DNA of 64,000 nucleotides, taken from contig CP154956.1 in NCBI GenBank assembly GCA_039621445.1, positions 32,833,437 through 32,897,436 on the forward strand, written 5' to 3'. Both the position numbers and the translations under genes were made by a program. Numbering within the stretch: position 1 is the first letter of the stretch; each line of letters opens with the position of its first letter. The notes below the pieces were generated by a model. The model did no database searches. It worked only from the letters and a program-made list of their open reading frames with translations, and was not told where the DNA came from. Origin of the DNA: Euglena gracilis. Its lineage: Eukaryota > Euglenida > Euglenophyceae > Euglenales. Shown here in pieces: positions 53,746 to 64,000 of this stretch.

Positions 53746-54984
53746 GTGCAACAGCCAATGACGCAACAGTCGGCTGTACAGCCACCATTTACGTCTCCAG
53801 CTCATCTTGAAGCTGGAAGCCAGGTTTCCGTACAGCGGGACCAGCAGGTGGCCCAAGAGCCCACATCCTGGGCTGAGGAAGTGGACCAAGCTGAGGACGA
53901 CATGGTTGTGGAAGAGGAAGTACCAATGTTACATGAACCTCTTCCAGAACCCCACTTCACGTCACCTCAGCAAGCCATCCAATACTACCAATCCCTGGAA
54001 CGGCTCCAGATACTGTGCGATTGCGTAGATACTGTGCCTACTGCTATAGCGGAACAGCCAGCAGCCCTTGCCGCTTCACCAGAAACGGTGGTGGGCAGTA
54101 AAGAGAGCGATGGAGAGAGCGGTGAAGACCGCATGGAAGGCTCGGAGGAAATTTGTGCTGATGAACATCAGCATCCAGCTTTTGCCCCAATGGGCTTCAG
54201 AACAACCCTTCCTCCTGAAGGAGATGTCAGCTCAGAGGCTGAATCCCCAACACTTGAGGCCGAACGGCCAGCGGTACCCCCGGTACCGCCCCTCCCCCTG
54301 CCGGGAGTTCCAATGGCACCAATCCCGACAGAAACTGTCGCATCACCGACAATACCTACAGGTGTTTTAGGTGGTGTGCTGCATGCAGGGTCTGACTGCG
54401 GCAATGTCCGCAGTATCAGCAGTGCTGACCCTCTCGGCTCACCTGCCGCATCCCCACCAGAAACTCAACGGGTTCCTGCTGCTGATAGCAGCTCAACAGC
54501 CGTCCTGGCTGCCTTGACAACTCCAATGGAGTTGGATGTCCAAGCAGCCAATCAGCTGCTCAAGCACCCCCAACGGCAGGAATGCAACCACCTCCTGCCA
54601 AACCGGCAGCTCCGGCACCGCCACCTGCAGAAACCACTGCCTCCGGCAGATACTAGGGAAGAACGCCGATATGGCAAACACAAAAAACCTAAGGCTAAAC
54701 CCTCAGCTGAAGGCACCTGCAAGCCCGCTGAAAGGCGGGATGAAGAGCAACCACCTCCTGGTGGAGATGGCTCTGGAGCAGGCCATAGGCCCTCGATACC
54801 CATGGCCAGGTATGTGGCTGCAACCTCTGCAGGCGCTAAAGGAAACAATTCTCTAAGAAGTTTAAAAATTCAATCCGGAAGGTCAATCAAAAGGCCAAAA
54901 TTCATTTTCAAAACAGGAAGGGCAAGCGGCGCTGGGAAGCATGGTGAAGGTGTTCTTCCGCTACCCCCCGCTACCCTTTTTTAA
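53746..54984 (+). pseudogene. gag-like ORF, Pro/Glu-rich, related to the gypsy element at 62.5 kb
   Basis: A long open frame starts MQQPMTQQSAVQPPFTSPAH and carries SWAEEVDQAEDDMVVEEEVP. Its first ~330 bases match the reverse strand of 62480-62850 at about 90 percent by eye. The product is Pro/Ala/Glu-rich with no zinc knuckle or enzyme motif. The last ~145 bases run into the inverted-repeat arm. Probably a rearranged gag fragment; no pol follows. Confidence 0.6.
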
Positions 54985-56056
54985 GTTCAAACCAGGCTTC
55001 CCCCCCCCTACTGCTGCAGAGGCACCCCCAAGGAGTTGGCCAAAACTACCGCCCCCCCCCCAGTTTTGAATTATTTGGCTGCCGGAACCCAGGTTCTGGC
55101 TGAATTCAGGGACCGAAAGACAAAAAAAAGGGAATTTTGGGGCGCGTGTGCCTATTTTTACCAGAGCGCCAGGTGACTGTTTTCCCCCACTCGGCCTGAC
55201 GGGGAGCCCATTCCGCGCACGGCCACCGAACCGGCAAGAGGGGAAAACTGGTAGCAGAGGCTTGTTCGTTCTACGTTTTCCGTCGAAGGCCATTTTCTGG
55301 AGTGCCTTCTTTTTGAAATGCAAACGTGCACACCTCCCCATAATTTTCCACACACGAAGAGGCTACAGCCCGCGGGGACACAGACAGGATGCCAACCCTT
55401 GCGGCGGACCCTGAAGTGGTAGCCCCGACCGCAAGTCTTTCCGATAGCCCTCGGGATGCGCAAGGAAACACCACCAAAAGGAACCACCGATCCCCTGCCC
55501 CATCTCCACTCCCATCCCCACAATCCCCGTTTCCCGCGCTCCTAGCCCCACCCCAACGGCCAGCTCTCTCCCCTCCTTTGGCTCTCCGGCCAGGAATTGA
55601 ACCCGGGTCTTCCGCGTGACAAGCTGAAATACTGACCACTATACTCCTTTCCCCCTCTTGCCGGTTCGGTGACCGTGAGAGGAATGGGTCAGGCCGAGTG
55701 GGGGAAAACAGTCACCCGGCGCTCCGGTAAAATTAGGCACACGCACCCCAAAATTTTTCTATTTTTTTGTGTCTTTCGGTCCCTGATTTCAGCCATAACC
55801 TGGGTTCGGGCAGCCAAATAGTTCAAAATGGGGGGGGGGACGTTGGTTTTGGCCAACTCCTTGGGGATGCCTCTGAAACAGTGGGGGAGGGGGAGGCAAA
55901 GCCTGGTTTGAACTTAAAAAAGGGTAGCTGGGGGTAGCAGAAGAACACCTTCACCTTGCTTCCCAGCACCGCTTGCTCTTCCTTTTTTTGAAATTGAATT
56001 TTTGCCTTTTGATTGACCTTCCGGATTGACTTTTTGAACTTCTTGGGATTGTTTCC
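54841..56056. repeat. ~410-bp inverted repeat with ~400-bp spacer
   Basis: Arm 54841-55250 pairs with 55650-56056. Matching words include CAATCCGGAAGGTCAATCAA, AGCGGCGCTGGGAAGCATGG, CCAGGTTCTGGCTGAA versus CCAGGTTATGGCTGAA, and CACTCGGCCTGACGG. The spacer begins at the right arm with a tRNA-Asp-like sequence on the - strand. Confidence 0.85.
55579..55648 (-). pseudogene. tRNA-Asp(GUC)-like pseudogene with encoded CCA
   Basis: Read on -: D-arm AGTATAGTGG, anticodon loop TTGTCAC (GUC), variable region AGACC, T-arm CCGGGTTCAATTCC, 3' acceptor strand CCGGAGA, then G and CCA. The anticodon stem has one mismatch. The 5' acceptor strand does not pair, because it is replaced by the inverted-repeat arm. 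A template-encoded CCA at a nuclear locus suggests a copy made by reverse transcription from a mature tRNA, or a tRNA-derived SINE head. Confidence 0.65.
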
Positions 56057-56082
56057 TTGAACTCAGATTGAAATTTTCAAAT

Positions 56083-56240
56083 TCTTTCCTTCAGCATGCA
56101 CAATTCTTTGAATGAAACATTTGGAAGAGAGAACCTGGGGGGGGGGAAGTACACAGGTAAAAAAAAGTAGCGGAATGCTGCAGATAACTCGCTAATTCAG
56201 GTGCGCAGGCGCCAGGCCGCCTCCTGCCGTCCACACTCAC
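56083..56240 (+). repeat. Direct repeat, copy 2
   Basis: Second copy of 53520-53690, followed by a different GC-rich sequence. Confidence 0.75.
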
Positions 56241-56399
56241 CTTCCTATCGAGGCACCCGGCCTCGCCTGCCTTCGGCTAACCTCAGAGGCGGGAGCGTGG
56301 GGCGGTGCGCACCTCATCGTCGAAGTGAACGAATTGTACAACAAAAAGCGTCGGGGGGGAGGTACGGGTATGCGGTGCAGGGGTATACGGAGGGCCGGG

Positions 56400-57950
56400 G
56401 TGTGGCCTTGGCCTCGGCCTTGGCCTTCGGCGTTTGGCGGCCCTGGGCGCCCCTTGTGTGTGGCTTCGCGCGCCACAGGAACCTGGTCGTGGGCTGGCGT
56501 TGGCCCTCGGGCGGGCTGCTGGCAGGCCGGCCACAGGCTCCTGTTGGCGCCTTGGGAGGGGGTGGATCTCCTCCAGGCTCTGGGCGGGGGCCGCAGACCT
56601 GCTGGGGGGCTTGGCAGCCGCGCCGCGCCGACCTGCAGGCTGGGAAAGAGCGCGGAGCGTTGAGCCTTTCGGAGGGGGGGGGCGGTGCGTTCACCGGCTG
56701 GTTGGGGTGGGGGGCGGTCCCTTGGGCTCCCTTGGGTCTTTCTGGTGCCTCGGGGGTCTCTTCGGCTGGCCTCCTTTGCTCCCTGCCTGGCTTCCTTCGG
56801 CTGGCTGGGGGGGCGTGCCTTTCTCTCCCTTGCGCTTGCTCGGTTCTTCTGTGGCGCTCTGGGGGGGGGGGTGCTCCTTGCGCCCTCTTCGGTTCTCGCT
56901 TGGCGCTCTGGGGCACCAGTGGGTGTGGGGGCCCTGGGGAGGGGGGCGCTTTTTTTGTCGGGGGGGTCCGGGGGTCGTTTTTTTTCCGGCGGGGTCCGGT
57001 GGGCGTTTTTTTTTTTGGTCCCGGGGGTCCGGGGGGCGTTTTTTTTTCGGCTGGGGGGCTCTCCTGGGGTCTTCTGCCTTGGCGCGTGGGGGTCTTTGGT
57101 GGTGCCATCTGGGCCCCCTGGGGGGGGGCGGCCTTGGGTTTGTGGCCTCTGACCCCCCGGGGGGGGGTCCTGGCTCGGTTGCCTCCGGGGTCCCCCAGGG
57201 GGGGGGCCTGGCTCTGTGGCCTCTGGGGCCCCCTGGGGTGGTCCTGGCTCGGTTGTCTCTGGCCCCCCCTGGGGGGGTCCTGGCTCGGTGGCCTCTGGGG
57301 ACCCCTGGGGGGGGGGTGTCCTGGCTCGGTGGCCCTCTGGGGCCCCCTGGGTCTGGGGTCTGGGGCTCGGTGGTCCTCTGGCGCCTCTCGGCTTGCTGGT
57401 GCCCCCCTGGGGGGGGGCTTTGGCTGTTTGGTGCCCCCTGGGGGGGGGCTGGCTTCAATTCCCCCTGGGGGGGCGGGGGCTTGCTTCGGTTCCCCCTGGG
57501 GGGGGGGCTGGCCGGCTTCGGGTCCCCGTGTGGGGGGGGGGGGCTTGCTTTGGCTCCCCCTGGGGGGGGTGGCTTCAGTTCCCCCTGGGGGGGGGGCTGG
57601 CTTGCTTCGGTTCCCGCTGGGGGGGGGGGGGGCTTGGCTCGGTGGCCCCTGGGGTGGCCTGGCCGTCTGTCTGGGGGTCGGCTGCCTGGCTCCCTGTCTC
57701 CCCTAGGGGGGGGGGGTTGCCTGGCTGCCTTAGCTGTTTGCCTCCCCTTGCTGGCTGGGGGTGTGGCTGGCTGGTGGCAACCTTGGGCCGCTGCCTTTTC
57801 TGTGTGGCCTCCGCCCCCCCCCCCCGCTCTCTCCCAGCCGTTGTCTTCCCTTGGCCGGTTGGGGGGGTCTGCTCTGCCCCTGGCTGCCGCCCGCCTCTGG
57901 CTTCAGGTCCTGGGCGCCAGCCTCCTCCTGCCTCCACAGTGTCCATGTCA
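56400..57950. repeat. G-rich minisatellite (CCCCTGGGGGGGG type)
   Basis: Units such as GGTCCCCCTGGGGGGGGCT and GGCCCCCTGGGGG dominate 57100-57720 and are looser either side. Long Gly/Leu/Trp or Pro-rich frames are open only because of the repeat. The + strand is strongly G-quadruplex-prone. Not considered a gene. Confidence 0.75.
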
Positions 57951-57954
57951 GTGT

Positions 57955-58528
57955 GAGGGACTGGGGCAGAGACATCCGCTTCCGTCCGTCGGCTCGCCTC
58001 CGGCGATGAAGTCTCCACATATGCAGCCTACGCCAGCGTCTTGGACCACTGCGCAGCAGGCAGTCTGACGAATAGGAAGGCAAGGAACGGCAGCAGCAGC
58101 AGCAGCCCCACAAATACAACCCCCGCTACCTAGTACGATTTGACGCCAGGCTTTTCCAACCACCCACGGCGCGGTGGGCTGGCATGGGTAGCCGTGGGCA
58201 GGGGAAAAAAAAATGGGTGGCCTCCAGGTTGTGGCCGGAAAGGGCTGGGACTCACCAGGCCTGCGTTGGGGGGATTGAGGACGCAGACACCGGCGGTGGC
58301 GCCCTCTGGCCGCCTTGAGGCTGAGGACGGGTACTGGAGGTGCAACGGGAAGAAACCATGGGTGGCGAATGCTCCATCGGGACAGGGAACGAACGGGGCG
58401 CACTGGGTATGGGGGTGCGAATAGAACTGTGTGAGAGGAACGGGGACGGCGTGGCACAGGCCAGCGGCATGGGATGGTGCCGGCCCGTACACACCTGGAA
58501 GGCAGCAGACAAAAGGAGGTAAACCCCG
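57955..58528. other. GC-rich stretch, no assignable gene
   Basis: A Pro-rich frame on - (58130-58777) and shorter + frames exist, without known motifs. It may be a decayed gag-type segment of the neighbouring elements. Confidence 0.3.
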
Positions 58529-59131
58529 CCCATTTAAACCGACCCGTCGGTTTAGGACTTTCGGGTTGGCAGAAATCCTGGAGGGTGTCGGTTTAGACGG
58601 GGGGTCGGTTTCAGGGGGAGCACGCGGCTGAAGCGGGTTGATGTTATCAAGGCAATTCCAATTGGCAAATGCCCAATTTGGTCGGCCAATGCCTGGCTTT
58701 GAGTGACAAATGCCTAATTTGGCAGGCAAATTCTTAATTTTAGGGAGAAAATGCTGAATTTTGGGTGTAATGTCCAATTTTTGGTGGCAAACCGCCTAAT
58801 TTTAGGTGCAAACTTCAAATTGTAGATAGAAAATGCCTAATTTTGTAATTTTTGGGTTCCAACACCAAATTTTCGGAGCGAAATGCCCAATTTGAAGTGC
58901 AAACTGCAAAATTTGGGAGCAAATGCCTAATTTTGGGTGTAAAATCCCAATTTTGGTCATCAATACTAACTATTCAATGAGCATGGTCGCTCTTTCCGTT
59001 GGCGGCTTCCATTATGTTGTGCATGTTTGTTATCCAACTTGCCATGGGTCGGTTTTTTTTTTGGTTGAAATTCTGCAATGGGTCGGTTTGGAAGGGTAGG
59101 TCTGTTTAGAAGGGAAGTCGGTTTAAATGGG
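58529..59131. mobile_element. TIR element with CCCATTTAAACCGAC ends
   Basis: CCCATTTAAACCGAC at 58529-58543 and its exact reverse complement at 59117-59131 bound about 600 bases. The inner ends repeat CCGTCGGTTTAG / GGTCGGTTTGGAAGGG. The interior (58660-58965) is a degenerate ~22-base array of AAATGCCTAATTTTGGGTG units. No transposase; MITE-like. Confidence 0.65.
58660..58965. repeat. AAATGCCTAATTTTGGGTG minisatellite
   Basis: About 13 diverged units, fully inside the TIR element above. Confidence 0.75.
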
Positions 59132-59863
59132 GGGGGGGGTTACCGCGTCCCCGCCTGCAGCCGGGAAACGGTTCAGAATGGGCACATACGGAGAATGGGT
59201 GAACATCGCAGAGGCAGCCACAACCGCCTGGGGGGCATCCACAGCAGCCTGGCTGGCGGCCACCACCGTCGCCTGGGGGGCGGCCACAGCAGCCTGGGAG
59301 GCAGCCACAGCCGCCTGGGGGGCAGCGTGCGGCTGCAAATGAGCGAACGCAGACACGGGCTGCGCGCACTCAGCTCCTGTTGATGGACACAGCAAGGTTG
59401 ATACCGCAGCAGAGGGGATCTGGGGATCAGCCTCCTGCGACAGCTGTGGAAACGCAGAGGCGGAGGGACGGTCGGACGGGTGGTGCAAAAAGTGCAGCTC
59501 GACGGTCTGGTACGATGCAGCGGCGACGACGGTCCGCGGTGGATCCTGACCTAGCGCTGGCGGTGGATCGCGTGCCGGAACGTGCTGTGCTGCAGGCACC
59601 GCTGTGCCCACTGGGGGGTCCACTGAATCCCATTCCTTGCTGCTTGCCTCCTCGTCCTCCTCGTCGGGCCAGACCCACTCCTCAGGTGCATCTTCCCACT
59701 CGGTTTTGTTGATGACCTCCTGGTCCTGCTTCTTCACCACCGCGATGATGACCGCTACCTCAGCTGGGTTGCGGTGGAGGTAGTCCAGCGGGTCCACCTT
59801 GAGCTTCTTGGGCTTGGCGTACTCGATCATCTCGTGAGAGTAGCGATGGAAGAAATTCTTCAA
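59123..59863 (-). pseudogene. Chromodomain end and Ala/Gln-rich tail
   Basis: Starts NFFHRYSHEMIEYAKPKK (second half of the chromodomain) and continues as an acidic then Ala-rich tail with AAVAAPQ/AAVAASQ repeats (59215-59330). Confidence 0.6.
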
Positions 59864-59957
59864 CGGCTACCACGTGAGACTCGGGTGGCCCTCCCACTTC
59901 ACCTCGAACTCCAAGTCGCCGTCGTCTCGTCTGCGGTGCCGCCCGATCTCCTCCACT
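59776..59957 (-). pseudogene. Chromodomain of the gypsy element, frameshifted
   Basis: VEEIGRHRRRDDGDLEFEVK, WEGHPSLTW, then in another frame NFFHRYSHEMIEYA. The V-E-x-I...F-x-V-K-W-x-G...W pattern is the chromodomain signature that steers integration to heterochromatin in chromoviruses. Confidence 0.78.
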
Positions 59958-60198
59958 CCTCGATGTTCACATCTTCCTGCGGTCAGGCCTGCCGGTAGGC
60001 GAACATCTTCGGCTTGGCCCCACAACCGCGTGTCATCGCGGTAGGCCTTCAGCTGGCAGCGGTGGGTCTCTTGGCGGCAGCGCCCCTCCAGTCCAGCTCG
60101 TACGAGTGCTCGCCACCACGCCACCGCGCGGTGACCGAGGCTGGGCCAAGCCAGTAGCTCTCGAGCTTCTGGCCCGGCCGCCTCGGAGGCCGGAGGCA

Positions 60199-61214
60199 TC
60201 ACACGAGGTCTCCATTGGCGAGCTCTTCAAGATTCTTCCTGCTCCGGTTCTTCTGGTCCGATTGCCGCTTGTGGAGGTAGTGGAGGACGTCGGCGACCTT
60301 CTGATCCACGGCCTTCTGCCTCTTGAAGAACGACACGGCGTCCTCCACCATGACCGGGGCCTTGTACGGTACGCCACCAGTCCACCGATGCTGTCCATAG
60401 AGCACCTCATACGGACTCAGGCCGTGCTGCGCCTTGGAGTCGTTCAGCTTCTGCACTGCCCTGGGCAGGGAATCCACCTAGGTGATCGTGGCCTCAGCCT
60501 TCTCGCTCCGGATCCGTTTCTGCAGCTGCGCACCGAGGGACTCTGCCCGCCCGTTCGCCGCGTGGTGGTACGCCTGGGCGTAGGCGTGGCGGGGGGGGGG
60601 GCTCGGTTGGCGATGGAGCTGTCCATCACCGGGCGCTGAGTGGGCTCAACGGCCTAGGCGCGAACCCAGGCCGCGATTCCCGCGCCCCTGGGCGTAGGCG
60701 TGGCGGATCCCGTTCAGGCCGCACATGCTGCGCCACCACGCGCCAGCAAAGTGCAGCCCGCGATCACTGGTAATCACGCTGTGCAGCCCGTGCGGCGACC
60801 ACCACCCCGGTACATCGCCTTGGACACGGTGGGGGCGGTGAGGCCGCGCATGTGGTGGGCCGTGGCCACAACCCACCCACTGTGGCGATCGACGCAGGCG
60901 GCTAACACGTTGTACAGCTGCCACTGGAAGTCCACCTCCGGCATCACGAAGAGGTCGATGGCCACCGACGCCATGATGTACGGCGGCACGGGCGTCAGGA
61001 AAACCTTCAGCCGAAGCGGCTGGTGCAGGTGCTCGGTGGCCTGGCACACCGGGCACGTCCGCTGCTGCCCGCCGGCCACCTTCGCCGCCTCCATCCGGTC
61101 CACGAAGACGTAGGAGCGCTCGGCCTCCTCCACCAGCCGGTCCCCGCCAATGTGGCCGGAGACCGAGTGCTGCTCCCTCACACCTCCGCCATCAGCCCGC
61201 TCAGCACACACCAC
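60199..61214 (-). pseudogene. Integrase of the gypsy element, broken
   Basis: HSVSGHIGGDRL and CPVCQATEHLHQ (zinc finger); VAIDLFVMPEVDFQWQLYNV (first Asp); HSVITSDRGLHFAGAWW (second Asp); AANGRAES (Glu). Then an in-frame stop at the TAG near 60478 before VDSLPRAVQKLNDSKAQHGL. A ~105-base partial duplication (60590-60700) separates the second Asp from the Glu. Confidence 0.8.
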
Positions 61215-62494
61215 CTCCCCGCCGAGACGAGCCGCCCATCCACCAGCTGGAACCCGCTGGGCCAGCCCGGGCCGTTATGGGCCTGGTCCCAGACGGGCTT
61301 CCAGCGCAGGCACACCGCATACGCCTTGCTCCAGTCCATGTCGAAGACGTTGATGTCCAGGTCAGGCTGCAGAGGCACGTGATCTGCGGTGGACGGCACA
61401 CCCGCTTCGGGCGGGACTGACGCGGCCGGTGACGGCACACCGGCTGCGGACGCTGGGACGGGGATGACACCCCAGCTGTGGGCGCTGTGGACAGTGCGAT
61501 GGACTGCGGTGCGGTGGACTGCGCTGCCGGTGATGGGACTGGCGATGGCGCGTTGGATGATGGTGCTGGCACGGGCGCTGGTGATGCGATGCACGACACA
61601 GACGGTGGGACTGCCGCAGACGATGCCGACGGTGGGACTGCTGCGGCCGCGGGAGAAGGCTGACGGGTGCATCTCGCGTGGGAGCTCGGATCGCGTACCG
61701 TGCGGGGCGTCTGCTGGGGCGTCTCGGGCGTTGCGCTGCGTGTCGAGGCTGCTGCGCGTGGTGACGGCGATGTGAGACGCTGACGGGACCGCGGCGAACG
61801 ACTGGAGCGGGATCAGCTGGATGACCGCCGGATCTCTCCCCTCCTTCAGGGTTGACCTCTCCACCTGCTCCGCCTTGGTCTCCTCGTCCTCGAGATTCAC
61901 CGCCTTCGGGGTGGACTTCTCGCGCAGCTTCTTCTCCAGAATGTGGGCCTTCATCTCCTTCGTGTCGGCCTCGGTGCCGTGCCACGAGGTGTCGCGCCAG
62001 CCTTGTGAGGCCGGGTAGGCCCAGCGGGACATGACATCGCCCACCACGTTGGTATCGCCGGGGACGTGCACCACGGTGATGAGGAAATCGTTGAGCTTCG
62101 CATGCCAGGAACAGGCAGTACCACGGTTATGGCCTCTTGGCCTGGAGGTACTGGTGTCTCCTGGGGTGGTGGTGGCGCCAGTGGCGGCTGTGGCGCCATT
62201 GGCGCTGCTACAGACTGTTGCGCCGTTGGCGCTGCTGGAGCCGCCGGCGCTGTTGCTTTTGCTCGCACCCGTCTGGGGGGTAGTCATTGGCGCTGGCTTA
62301 GCCGGCACGTCAAACGGCACGGGTACGGGAGGGAGTGCGGTCTGTTGGCCACCCGATGCCCGTCGTAGCTCTGCAGGGGTAACCTGTCTGGCTTGGGCTG
62401 GTGCTGGGGCTGGTGGTTTTGGTCTTCCAATTGGGGATGAAGATTCTGGTCTACACCGTCTCCTCAGGTCTGCTGGCCTGTACGGCGGTGACAC
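61178..62494 (-). pseudogene. RNase H tail and linker of the gypsy element
   Basis: HAKLNDFLITVVHVPGDTNV then VGDVMSRWAYPAS is the end of a Ty3/gypsy RNase H (PG-x-x-N...D-x-x-SR). The frame upstream is Ala/Thr/Gly-rich gag-like text, showing the internal deletion. Downstream is a long Pro/Ser/Val-rich linker before integrase. Confidence 0.7.
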
Positions 62495-63892
62495 ATATCT
62501 GCGTTCTGCAGACCGAGGACCTTGGAGCTGTTCCAGGGATTGGTAGTATTGGATGGCTTGTGAGGTGACGTGAAGCGGGGTTCTGGAAGAGGTTCATGTA
62601 ACATTGGTACTTCCTCTTCCACAACCATGAGGCCTTCGTCCTCAGCTTGGTCCACTTCCTCAGCCCAGGATGTGGGTTCTCGGGAAACCTGCTGGTCCCG
62701 CTGTACGGGATCCTGGCTTCCAGCTTCAATATGAGCTGGAAACGGAATGGTGGCTGTACAGCCGACGGTTGCGTCATTGGCTGTTGCACATAGTGCGCTG
62801 GAGGTTCCCGATATTCGGGTGGAGGTGGTCTCGGCATACGAGGTGGAGACTTGGTGTCGCGAAAAATTCGCAATGGTTGCACTGTTCGTGCTGGAATGTC
62901 ACCTGCTTCGCTTTTCTCCATTGAGGGGCTCTGTTCTCTCGTGTATTCGGTGAATGCACCTGTGTGATGACGTATCCGCAGCGTCGGTGGTACTTGGATA
63001 CCCAGTGCATGCATGCTGACCTCAGAGGGATATTCCGCAGGCATGAAGTACATTTATCCTGTCATCAGAGTTTGGCCACAGGCGCACCATTGTGCAATAG
63101 GCCTATTGGCCAGGGCCAGAATCTGACGACAGTGGATATCCCACATCACCTGCAGGGATGGGTCTGCTCTTTCAAGAGCGCTAACGTGAGATTCACCAAT
63201 TCTGCGGTGAATGCGGGGTATTGCGCTGTTGGTGCTGCCTGGAGCGCCTCATGCGCCACAGGGATCGCAGTCCAGGATGATCAGTAGGAGGGGCTGCCAT
63301 TGTCTGTACGGCATGTACAAGGTGTGTATGGCACACCCTGTACGGGTTGTGGTTAGGGTTGCTGGGTTGTGACATACTGTGGTGTATACAGTATGGGAGG
63401 TGAAGGACCGGGCATGGCGTAATGCGCCTGCTCCATTGGAGGTGCCTGTCCCTGCCTCACATACTGTTGTTGTTCCATTGGAACCTGGTGTACCTGCTGA
63501 GGTGGCGTTCGTTCAATCGGAACTTGATATGTTTGTTGAGGCTGTGCCACACACGCAGCTAACATTGGCACGGGCGCCACGTGAGCGGAGAGCGGCGGTG
63601 GTGCCTGAAAGGGGGGCGGCATTTGTGCCTGAGAGCGGGCTGGCATATGTGACTGAGAGTGGTATGGCATTTGTTCCTGGGCCGCAAACGCGGCAGGAGG
63701 GGGTTGATATACCGCATACGCGGGGTCCCTTGGGCTGATGGGGCCGCTGCATAGGCGTGTGGGGGTTAGGGAGGGAGAGCATACTGTAAGGTCGCGCCCA
63801 CCTTGGTCTTGCATTCTGACGAGAAAAAGTAGCTTTATGAGCTGTAGTAAAAGAAGAGAAAAATGAACTGGGGTTGGGAGAAAACCAAACAA
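62451..63892 (-). pseudogene. gag region of the gypsy element
   Basis: Two frames, 63892-63353 (rich in Gln/Pro/Met, with AQMPPPFQAPPP) and 63053-62451 (PPEYREPPAHYVQQPMTQPS). The latter is homologous to 53700-54030 on +. No zinc knuckle seen. Confidence 0.6.
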
Positions 63893-64000
63893 AATGGAGA
63901 GGAAGAGAAAAGGCCTTTATGCCGATTTCAAAAATTATTCACAGAAATGTCTATGTTATTTATTTTATTCCAAAGCTTCCAGTCCTGTTGGACGTAACCA
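63893..64000. other. Window edge, AT-rich
   Basis: A possible LTR or leader of the - strand element would lie here and beyond the window. Confidence 0.3.

Larger units (their letters stand above)
59100..63900 (-). mobile_element. Decayed Ty3/gypsy chromovirus-like retrotransposon
   Basis: Read on -: Pro/Gln-rich gag (63892-62450), a short RNase H tail (about 62104-62020), linker, integrase with zinc-binding H2C2 and D,D,E core (about 61175-60400), then a C-terminal chromodomain (59957-59776) and an Ala/Gln-rich tail. Gag runs directly into the end of RNase H with no protease or reverse transcriptase between, so an internal deletion removed most of pol. Frameshifts, an in-frame stop and a duplicated insertion in integrase confirm decay. 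No long terminal repeats were found inside the window. Confidence 0.8.

Noticed and set aside
55579-55648. Functional tRNA-Asp gene
   Set aside because: The 5' acceptor strand does not pair with the 3' strand and the anticodon stem has a mismatch.
56201-58068. Gly/Leu/Trp-rich ORFs of 500 codons and Pro-rich ORFs on the other strand
   Set aside because: Frames stay open because of the G-rich minisatellite; no domain and no codon-bias evidence.
58130-58777. 215-codon Pro-rich ORF on -
   Set aside because: Crosses the boundary of the TIR element at 58529, has no motif, and is likely chance.

Overview
This is a nuclear window from a eukaryote with very intron-rich genes. Coding exons are short (about 50-340 bases) and GC-rich. 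They sit in long introns full of poly-C/poly-G tracts, microsatellites, foldback repeats and AT-rich filler. No bacterial operon logic is visible. I cannot assign the species. A protist or alga is a reasonable guess, from the gene set, GC-rich exons, Ala/Pro-rich N-termini and tyrosine-recombinase plus chromodomain retroelements, but this is inference.

Layout. Bases 1-7.9 kb hold only repeats and filler, including one MITE-like element. Between 7.9 and 46.5 kb, four genes lie head-to-tail on the + strand; I rebuilt them exon by exon from protein-family motifs and matching splice phases. (1) A GNAT-family N-acetyltransferase, ending at 16159. (2) An RluA-type pseudouridine synthase, ending at 29966, with S4 domain, HRLDKGTSG catalytic motif and C-terminal exon all recognisable. 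(3) An ankyrin-repeat protein with hydrophobic C-terminal segments, about 30838-39328. (4) A thioredoxin-fold domain joined to a TerD domain, about 40373-46505, which is the most unusual gene here.

From 46.6 kb to the end the window is a graveyard of retroelements. A frameshifted tyrosine-recombinase (DIRS/Ngaro/PAT-type) retroelement lies at about 46.7-51.4 kb on +. The 3' part of a related element faces it on - (about 51.7-52.3 kb), and the 5' part of a third starts at 52.4 kb. A gag-like ORF with a 410-bp inverted repeat and a tRNA-Asp pseudogene occupies 53.5-56.2 kb, followed by a G-rich minisatellite. A broken Ty3/gypsy chromovirus-like element fills 59.1-63.9 kb on -; its protease and reverse transcriptase are missing.

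The introns themselves are structured. A family of GGAAGCGG/CCGCTTCC hairpins occurs 8-9 times in one intron. There is a perfect 31-bp palindrome inside a chain of foldbacks, a pair of opposed 185-bp repeats flanking ankyrin exons, and two copies of a MITE-like family with AGGGCGGTC ends and 3-bp target duplications. Many 5' splice sites read GTGTGN rather than GTRAGT. All functional statements are by motif recognition; no database search was run.
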